Source of the DNA: Pirellulales bacterium
GTDB lineage: Bacteria > Planctomycetota > Planctomycetia > Pirellulales > Thermoguttaceae
Length of the DNA stretch: 7,512 bases
Assembly: GCA_030607895.1 (NCBI GenBank)
Contig: JAUWJC010000191.1
Coordinates: forward strand, 1-7,512
Direction: 5' to 3'
Shown here: positions 1 through 5,021 of the stretch, piece by piece
How the letters are laid out: the number at the start of each line of letters is the position of its first letter
Position numbering within the stretch: the first letter of the stretch is position 1
The notes under the pieces: generated by a model
Told to the model about the DNA's origin: nothing
Seen by the model: only the letters and a program-made list of their open reading frames with translations
Databases searched by the model: none
Translations under genes and position numbers: made by a program

Positions 1-1002
1 CTGCGGTTCAGCCTCAACAACGGCGGCACCGCGCTGGACTACGAAATCGAGCATTGGGACAACACCGGCAACTCCTACGTCTGGGTGAAAGTGCCCAACA
101 TCCCGCAGAACAGCCCCACGAGCATTTGGGCTCACTGGAACAACCCCGCCGCAACGGACGCTCAGGATGCAAACGGCGTGTTCGACAACAACTTCCTGGC
201 CGTGTATCACCTCAAGGAGTCTGGCGGCGGCGGCAGCGAGTTCGTGGACAGCTCGGGCGCCGGCCCGACCGGCGACGGCGGCGCGCACACCCCGGACCAG
301 GCAAACGCCAAGATCGGCAAGGGCCAGCAGTTTACCGGTACCAACGCTGACTACATCGACCTGGGCACGACGCTGAACAGTTCCTTCGAGGCCGACGATA
401 CCTTCACCATCCACACTTGGTTCAAGATCCCGGAAAGCAGCAACAACTACGAGATATTCACCAACGCCGATTGGCAGAGCCCCTATACCGGCATGGAAGT
501 GCCCATGGAATCCGACGGCCAGATCCGCCTCGACCTGAATGAAACCGGCAGCCGGTATCTCCGCGTGAGGACCACCAACTCGTACGAAGACGATGCCTGG
601 CACTCGTTGACCATCACTTCCGACGGCACGGGTAATGACTCCACCACTGACGGCATCAGCGGCATCAATATCTATGTCGACGGTATGGCGGTGAGCACCA
701 TCCTGGACGCGGATAACTTGCTCTCCACCGACGATGCGCTGAGCACCACCAATCTGGAGATCGGTGCGCGCGACGGCTCCAACTGGCCGTTGACCGGCCT
801 GCTGGATGAGATGCGGATTTCGAGCGTCGTGCGCAACTCCGACTGGGCAACAGCCACCTACCTTTCGGAGAACAATTCAGCGGGCGACCCGTTCGTGACC
901 TTCGGCGCGGTCGGGATTGTGCCCGAGCCGTCGTCGCTGGTGCTTCTGGCAGTTGGCGGGCTGGCGTTGATTGCCATGTTGCGCCGACGCCGGAGGAGGT
1001 GA
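1..1002 (+). CDS. Exported DUF2341/LamG-domain protein with PEP-CTERM sorting signal (5' end missing)
   Basis: The frame is open from the first base, so the N-terminus and signal peptide lie outside the window; 333 residues are visible. Residues 1-60 match the end of a DUF2341 domain (LDYEIEHWD, then WVKVP, then a WAHWNNPAA segment in place of the usual IYMYYGN). Residues 70-300 form a LamG/concanavalin-A-like jelly roll, ending in the typical LLDEMRISSVVRNSDW strand. The C-terminus is a full PEP-CTERM tripartite signal: VPEP at about residues 307-310, a hydrophobic helix, then six arginines. In PEP-CTERM systems an exosortase is thought to process such proteins at the membrane during export. 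DUF2341 with LamG is common in large planctomycete surface proteins and suggests binding to glycan or protein, but no ligand can be named. No terminator follows; the next gene is convergent. Confidence 0.9.
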   Translation: MRFSLNNGGTALDYEIEHWDNTGNSYVWVKVPNIPQNSPTSIWAHWNNPAATDAQDANGVFDNNFLAVYHLKESGGGGSEFVDSSGAGPTGDGGAHTPDQANAKIGKGQQFTGTNADYIDLGTTLNSSFEADDTFTIHTWFKIPESSNNYEIFTNADWQSPYTGMEVPMESDGQIRLDLNETGSRYLRVRTTNSYEDDAWHSLTITSDGTGNDSTTDGISGINIYVDGMAVSTILDADNLLSTDDALSTTNLEIGARDGSNWPLTGLLDEMRISSVVRNSDWATATYLSENNSAGDPFVTFGAVGIVPEPSSLVLLAVGGLALIAMLRRRRRR

Positions 1003-1050
1003 TTTATGATTTATGATTTAGGATTTGGGATGTAGGATTTGACATCTAGA
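1002..1050. repeat. Degenerate heptanucleotide tandem repeat, about 7 units
   Basis: Seven consecutive 7-base units can be read from 1002: ATTTATG, ATTTATG, ATTTAGG, ATTTGGG, ATGTAGG, ATTTGAC and ATCTAGA. The first two are identical and the rest drift away by one to four bases. The array starts at the last base of the PEP-CTERM stop codon and ends just inside the 3' end of the convergent toxin gene. It is much richer in AT than its surroundings. A related array lies at 2862-2889. The function is unknown; it could be slippage-generated spacer DNA or a dispersed intergenic repeat family. Confidence 0.7.
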
Positions 1051-1425
1051 GTCGCCGCACGCGGATGGAAACCGTAAGGCCGCTGCGTCTTGCGACCAGA
1101 AGAAAAGGTGGAGTCAGTTCCAGTTCGGCGGCGAAAAGCGCCGCGATGGTTTCGATCGTAAAGCCAGGCTCGATATGGCCCGGCCGGAGATAGACGATTC
1201 CCACCGTCGGCTCCAGGCGAGCGACGGACAGAGCCCCAAAATCCCTGTCATGCGTGAGTACGACGCGATTCTGCGAGACGGCGAATTCAGCAAGGCGGCA
1301 TCGTCCTCGCCGGCCATGCCGCTTCGTGCAACTTCCAGCACGTCGACACCTTCCGCGCGAAGATGGGCCACCACGTCCGGGTGGATGTTTTCGTCGGCAA
1401 GAATGGAAAAGTCCCGCAGTCTCAT
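1046..1425 (-). pseudogene. DUF5615 PIN-like toxin, frame broken by one missing base
   Basis: This is the toxin half of a DUF433/DUF5615 pair. DUF5615 proteins have a PIN-like fold, and members of that fold are usually metal-dependent RNases. From ATG 1425 the frame reads 46 residues with the acidic ADENI motif (D11, E12, N13). The matching second half, with the conserved LTHDRDFG motif, is in the -1 frame and runs to a TAG at 1046. The frames meet at 1286-1290, where CTGAA probably was CTGGAA. Restoring one base gives 126 residues, a normal family length, with D60 and D62 in the THDRDFG motif. As written, the protein would lose the second acidic motif and stop at 1114 with 103 residues. The start overlaps the antitoxin stop as ATGA, so translation should be coupled. 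It may be a real pseudogene or a sequencing indel; I see no canonical slippery heptamer. Confidence 0.8.
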
Positions 1426-1655
1426 GAGGCGGCAATCTCGGCGGAAAGCAGGACTTCGTTTTCCAGGAACCGGGCGGCGTATTGCAGGGCCTCGGCGACG
1501 TCTTCCGCCGTCAGTTGCGGATACGCGCGGAGAATCTCTGCACGGCCGGCACCGGCGGCGGCCAACTCGATAATGAATTCGACACTCAGACGCGTACCCT
1601 TGATGCATGGCTTCCCGCCAAGCACGCCGGGCCGGCACGTGATGTGTTCAAACAT
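1422..1655 (-). CDS. DUF433 antitoxin (VapB-like, winged-helix type)
   Basis: This 77-residue protein matches the DUF433 family: an N-terminal ITCRPGVLGGKPCIKGTRLSVEFI block followed by helices carrying LRAYPQLTAEDVAEAL. DUF433 proteins are small helix-turn-helix-like proteins usually encoded directly upstream of a DUF5615 or PIN toxin. By analogy this one would bind and neutralise the toxin and repress its own promoter. The start at 1655 is supported by an AGGAGG Shine-Dalgarno site 8 bases upstream and by the first residues MFEHITCRPGVLGGKP, which begin where family members begin. The stop TGA overlaps the toxin ATG. Unlike the toxin, this frame is intact, which is the expected outcome if the toxin is lost first. 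Bases 1654-1655 also belong to the start codon of the divergent DUF1559 gene. Confidence 0.9.
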   Translation of the reverse strand: MFEHITCRPGVLGGKPCIKGTRLSVEFIIELAAAGAGRAEILRAYPQLTAEDVAEALQYAARFLENEVLLSAEIAAS

Positions 1656-2862
1656 GGAACAACCCTCCTGCGATGATTATAGCACCCTGGCCGCTCGGCG
1701 GACAAGGCGGAACTCTCCTAATAAAACCCTCCCGCGGCGGGGGGCGGGATTCACGTTGGTGGAACTGTTGGTCGTAATCACGATCATCGGGATATTGATT
1801 GCGCTGTTGCTGCCGGCCGTGCAGTCGGCCCGGGAAGCGGCCCGGGCGCTGCAGTGCAAAAACAATCTCAAGCAGTTGGGGCTGGCGCTGCACAACTATC
1901 ACAGCGCGCATCACGTGTTTCCGACAAACGGGAACGCGCTCTGGGGAAACCCATACGGCGGCAAGCTTTGGGGCGGCGGGGTGAGTTGGTGCAACGACGT
2001 GCCCAACCTTCAGTACCCCTCCGATTCGACCAACTTTAACAAGAAGGGAAGCCTGCTGGTCAAGTTGTTGCCGTACGTCGAGCAGCAGACCCTCTACGAC
2101 GCGTGCGATTTCACCAAGAACACCTTCTGGCACAGCACGACGTCCGACGGGAGGCACGTGTTCAACCACGGCGTATCCATCTTCGGCTGCCCCAGCGACC
2201 AAGGCGGCAAGGCGATCATCCAGGACATTGCCTCGAGCGTTATGGGTCCATACGCCGCGGGAGTTTCGGCCTCCGGCCCGCTGCCGGTTTCTAACTACGG
2301 ATACAGCATGGGGAACCAGTGGATCGGGCACATCTCCGATTACATCGGCGGCACCCCGTGCGACCTGTCCTCGTTCACCGGCTACCCGGACCACGTTTTC
2401 AATAACTCCAACATCGTCCGCAGTGCCACCTGCCCGGACGGGGGCATGACCTCGGGTCCCTTCTCCCGCACGCCCTGGTCGGCCACGATCGCCCTAATCC
2501 GTGACGGAACTTCCAACACGATTGCCCTGGGCGAGGTTCTGCCCTGGTGCAGCCGATATCAACGGCGAGGGTGGATGTACGAGGATTCCGGTTGGACGTC
2601 GACCTCGGCGCCGATCAACTTCAACACTTGCCCCGGCGAGAAGGGCTACCCCAACCCGGCCACCCCATGGGGCGACAGCAGCGCCGGCTGCTACAACGAG
2701 GAATCGTGGAACATCATCCAGGGCTTCAAGTCGCGGCATCCGGGCGGGGCACACTTCGTCTTCTGCGACGGCTCGGTTCATTTCCTCGGCGAAACGATCG
2801 ACTACATGACATACCAGCGGCGGGGCGACCGCCGCGACCGCCAGCCGGTTGGAGCGTTTTAG
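1654..2862 (+). CDS. DUF1559 pseudopilin-like protein with prepilin N-terminal methylation signal
   Basis: The 402-residue product begins with a type IV prepilin-like signal: basic residues, G32, then FTLVELLVVITIIGILIALL, with the conserved glutamate at +5 (E37). Cleavage by a prepilin peptidase is expected between G32 and F33. The following SAREAARALQCKNNLKQLGLALHNYH segment is the signature of DUF1559 proteins, a large planctomycete family. Near the C-terminus, H362 and D372-G373 form the H-X9-DG motif, followed by the usual TIDYMTYQRRGDRRDRQPVG ending, so the gene is complete. The family's role is not established; an extracellular pseudopilus or surface fibre is the usual guess. The ATG at 1654 is the best start, although no Shine-Dalgarno site is visible. 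The frame is open upstream to 1363, but that part is antisense to the toxin-antitoxin genes and not family-like. The 31-residue leader is long for the family. Confidence 0.88.
   Translation: MEQPSCDDYSTLAARRTRRNSPNKTLPRRGAGFTLVELLVVITIIGILIALLLPAVQSAREAARALQCKNNLKQLGLALHNYHSAHHVFPTNGNALWGNPYGGKLWGGGVSWCNDVPNLQYPSDSTNFNKKGSLLVKLLPYVEQQTLYDACDFTKNTFWHSTTSDGRHVFNHGVSIFGCPSDQGGKAIIQDIASSVMGPYAAGVSASGPLPVSNYGYSMGNQWIGHISDYIGGTPCDLSSFTGYPDHVFNNSNIVRSATCPDGGMTSGPFSRTPWSATIALIRDGTSNTIALGEVLPWCSRYQRRGWMYEDSGWTSTSAPINFNTCPGEKGYPNPATPWGDSSAGCYNEESWNIIQGFKSRHPGGAHFVFCDGSVHFLGETIDYMTYQRRGDRRDRQPVGAF
1664..1669 (-). promoter_or_regulatory. Shine-Dalgarno site of the antitoxin gene
   Basis: On the minus strand AGGAGG (continuing as AGGAGGG) stands 8 bases before the ATG at 1655. 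It is a consensus ribosome binding site, stronger than any upstream of the divergent DUF1559 gene, and it fixes the antitoxin start. From the -10 box position the transcript is expected to begin at about 1669, so the mRNA leader would be only about 14 bases and would start with this site. Confidence 0.8.
1676..1705 (-). promoter_or_regulatory. Sigma-70-type extended -10 promoter of the toxin-antitoxin pair
   Basis: On the minus strand a perfect TATAAT (1681-1676) is preceded by TG one base upstream, giving the extended -10 form TGCTATAAT. A TTGTCC hexamer (1705-1700), matching 4 of 6 bases of TTGACA, lies 18 bases upstream. The expected start point is about 1669. The promoter sits inside the first 20 codons of the divergent DUF1559 gene, within the part that codes for its unusually long leader. 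No experimental evidence; assigned on consensus and on position directly ahead of the antitoxin ribosome binding site. Confidence 0.7.
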
Positions 2863-2889
2863 GGGAAGGATGAAGGATGAGGGATGATA
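2862..2889. repeat. Short heptanucleotide repeat carrying the lipoprotein gene start
   Basis: Four 7-base units fill the gap between the DUF1559 stop and the lipoprotein start: GGGGAAG, GATGAAG, GATGAGG and GATGATA. Three units contain an ATG (2870, 2877, 2884), each in a different reading frame because 7 is not a multiple of 3. Only the last is in frame with the lipoprotein. The repeat also supplies AAGGA (2873-2877), a usable ribosome binding site 6 bases before the ATG at 2884. The unit pattern resembles the G-rich units (ATTTAGG, ATGTAGG) of the array at 1002-1050. Confidence 0.6.
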
Positions 2890-3336
2890 AGTACGGGCCG
2901 TGTGGTTGGTGGGTTGGTTGTTTTGCTGGCGCTGGTTGCCGGTTGCGGGCCGGAGCTTCCGCACGTCGTTCCGGTGTCGGGAACGGTGATGTACCATGGT
3001 GAACCGCTGGCGGAGGCCGAGGTGACCTTCCTACGCCAGGACCAACCGCCGGGACGCGGAATGACCGACGGCAAGGGCCGCTTTCATCTGAGGACGTATA
3101 TCGACCCCGACTACGACCTGAACGGGGCGATGCCGGGCGACTACGTGGTGAGAATCGTGAAGCTTGAATCACTGGTACGGCCGGAGGACAAAAGCCTGGC
3201 CGAGGTGATGGCCCGCCACCCTAACGGCCCCAAGCAACTCCTGCCCCCACGCTACGCGGACGCGAGGGCAACCGATCTGAAGGCCCACGTAACCGAGGAT
3301 GGAAAAAACGACTTCGAGTTTGTGCTCTCCGACTAA
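2884..3336 (+). CDS. Small lipoprotein with carboxypeptidase-regulatory-like (transthyretin-like) domain
   Basis: This 150-residue protein has a lipoprotein signal peptide: a short hydrophobic stretch ending in the lipobox LVAGC, so Cys21 would be lipidated after signal peptidase II cleavage. Residues 29-145 form a beta-sandwich of the carboxypeptidase-regulatory-like type, seen in VSGTVMYHGEPLAEAEVTF, TDGKGRFHLRTY and GAMPGDYVVRIVK. Planctomycetes encode many such small lipoproteins, often directly downstream of a DUF1559 gene as here (21 bases apart). The pairing suggests co-transcription and a joint role at the cell surface; the function is unknown. The start at 2884 gives a correct signal peptide and has AAGGA 6 bases upstream. 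It is followed after 18 bases by the glycosidase gene, so all three are probably one operon. Confidence 0.88.
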   Translation: MISTGRVVGGLVVLLALVAGCGPELPHVVPVSGTVMYHGEPLAEAEVTFLRQDQPPGRGMTDGKGRFHLRTYIDPDYDLNGAMPGDYVVRIVKLESLVRPEDKSLAEVMARHPNGPKQLLPPRYADARATDLKAHVTEDGKNDFEFVLSD

Positions 3337-3343
3337 TTGAAAC

Positions 3344-3348
3344 AGGAG
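3344..3348 (+). promoter_or_regulatory. Ribosome binding site that sets the glycosidase start
   Basis: AGGAG lies 6 bases upstream of the ATG at 3355, inside the 18-base gap after the lipoprotein stop. It favours ATG 3355 over the in-frame TTG at 3337, which would put six extra residues before the signal peptide and leave the AGGAG inside the coding region. Confidence 0.7.
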
Positions 3349-3354
3349 CGTTCG

Positions 3355-4928
3355 ATGTTCAGAAACAGTGCAATTCGATTCAGCCTCGGCAAGACAGCCT
3401 TCGTGTTGGTCATGGCGGCCGTTCCGTGGGCAAGCCATCCCGCGTCCGCCGACGAGGTCCGCGTTGCCGTGGACACGGCATCGGTGGTCAACACGATGCG
3501 GGGCGGGATCGGGGCGTCGTGGCACGCGATCGAGAAGCCGATCTCCACCAAGTTCGATCCGATCTTCGGGCTGCACGACCACGGCGGCAGCGGCTGGGGC
3601 GCCAATCCGCCGGCCGAGGACGATAACGCCTGGGGGGTGCTCTATCGTCATGCCCAGTGGCTCGGAATGGATTGGATCCGCGTCGAGTTGGAGCAGCGGA
3701 TGTACGAGCCCGAGCGGCGTCGGTTCGACTGGGACAATCCCGAAATGCGGATACTTTACCGGATCCTCGACTGGTGGCAGAAAAACGATGTCGACGTATT
3801 CCTGACCCAAATGTGGGCCAACGTGAAGTGGAACGCGTTTCCGGAGTTTCAGGGCACGCCCACCGGCATAGTGCATAGCGGCCCGCTGTCGATGGACGAT
3901 TTCGCCCAGGGTCTGGCCACCTGTGTTGAGCACCTCGTCAAGAAGAAGGGCTACACTTGCATCAAGTTTTTGTGCATCACCAACGAGCCAACCTACAAGT
4001 GGTCGTGGTGGAACAAGCCGCCGAACGTGCCGATGCCGCTGAAGCCCGGGCTGGAGGCCGTCCGCAAGGCCCTGGACGCGAAGCAAGTTGCCGTACCCCT
4101 GCTGGCTCCCGACACGGTCGGCGTGCCGGCTTTCAATCCGGCGGCCATGGACTTTCACGATGTCATCGGGGCTATGATTTCCACTGGTACGATGCCCGAT
4201 TCGATTGGAAACCCGGCCACACGATCTCGATCGGGGCGACTCGGCTGGCCGAGTGGACGAAATGGGCGCATGCGCAAAACAAGGGAGTCTTCATTACCGA
4301 GTTGGGAACCAGGGCCTTCGGCGGCGGCGGCAGCAATCCCGGCCCGGTCAGCTACGAGGCCTCGCTGCAAAACGCCGAGTTGGTCGTTCGCGGCATCGCC
4401 GCCGGAGCCGACGGCTTCAACCGCTGGAGTTTCACCAACCGGGGCGATCTGGACGGGCAATTCCAGATGGTCGAAACCTGGGACCGCCAGAAGAACAGGC
4501 TCCTGGAGAAGTTCACCCGGCGGCCAAACATCTATTACGTCTACGGCCTGCTCTCCCGTTTCACGGCGAAGCATTCCGCCGTGCTTTCCTGCAACGTCGA
4601 GGGGGGAACCCTGGATCAGCACCAACGCGTGTTCGCCGTCGCGGTGCGAAGTCCCAAAGGCAATCTCACCCTGGCGGTGCTGGGCGACGCGCCGCGGCAG
4701 TGGGACCTGGCGCTGGAGGTTCGCGGACTGAAGCAGCCGGTGCGACTGTACCGTTACGGCGTGTCGGAAGCCGACCGCGATCGGGCCGACTTGAAGATCG
4801 AGCCCGCCGGCGATTTCCCCCTATCCGCCGACGCGACAACGTTCACCGATCGGCTCCCGCCGTCAAGTCTCACGATCTACACGACCTACAAGCTGGTGCA
4901 TTCGGCACCCGGGATCATCGCCGAGTGA
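3355..4928 (+). pseudogene. Exported clan GH-A-type glycoside hydrolase, frame broken by one missing base
   Basis: Residues 1-32 are a signal peptide ending in ASA before D33, so the enzyme is exported. A TIM-barrel glycosidase of clan GH-A follows. CITNEP carries the likely acid/base E211 at strand beta-4. After the frame break, FITELGT carries the likely nucleophile E316 (restored numbering) at beta-7. The last 110 residues look like the beta-sandwich often found after GH30, GH39 or GH5-like barrels. The family cannot be fixed by eye and the substrate is unknown. The first frame is native up to A273 (4171-4173); the continuation YDFHWYDARFDW begins in the -1 frame at 4173, as if GCT-TAT had lost a T. 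Restored, the gene codes for 524 residues. As written it gives 458 residues, the last 185 arginine-rich nonsense ending at 4731, without the nucleophile. It is either a recent pseudogene or a sequencing error. Confidence 0.82.
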
Positions 4929-5021
4929 AGCCCGGGCCGAATTCCGGAAGAGGCAGTTCCCAGGCAATTCAAACGGCGAAAGCGTTACAGACATCTCGGC
5001 TTTCCACGGACGAGCTTGAAC

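Noticed and set aside
1363..1653. Upstream extension of the DUF1559 frame by 97 codons
   Set aside because: It is antisense to the toxin-antitoxin genes, has arginine- and serine-rich sequence unlike the family, and would bury the prepilin signal deep inside the protein.
1648..2394. 248-codon minus-strand frame
   Set aside because: It is antisense to the well-supported DUF1559 gene, has low-complexity composition typical of a GC-rich shadow frame, and shows no recognisable domain.
3169..4158. 329-codon minus-strand frame
   Set aside because: It is antisense to the lipoprotein and glycosidase genes, whose motifs (NEP, signal peptides) fix the plus strand as coding.
4908..4936. Possible hairpin from two CCCGGG sites at the end of the first glycosidase gene
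   Set aside because: Each site is itself a 6-base palindrome, the loop is 17 bases, there is no following T-run, and part lies in coding sequence; not a convincing terminator.
4929..5021. Promoter or terminator in the 93-base gap between the glycosidase genes
   Set aside because: I found no paired -35/-10 boxes at good spacing and no stem followed by T residues, so nothing is annotated there.
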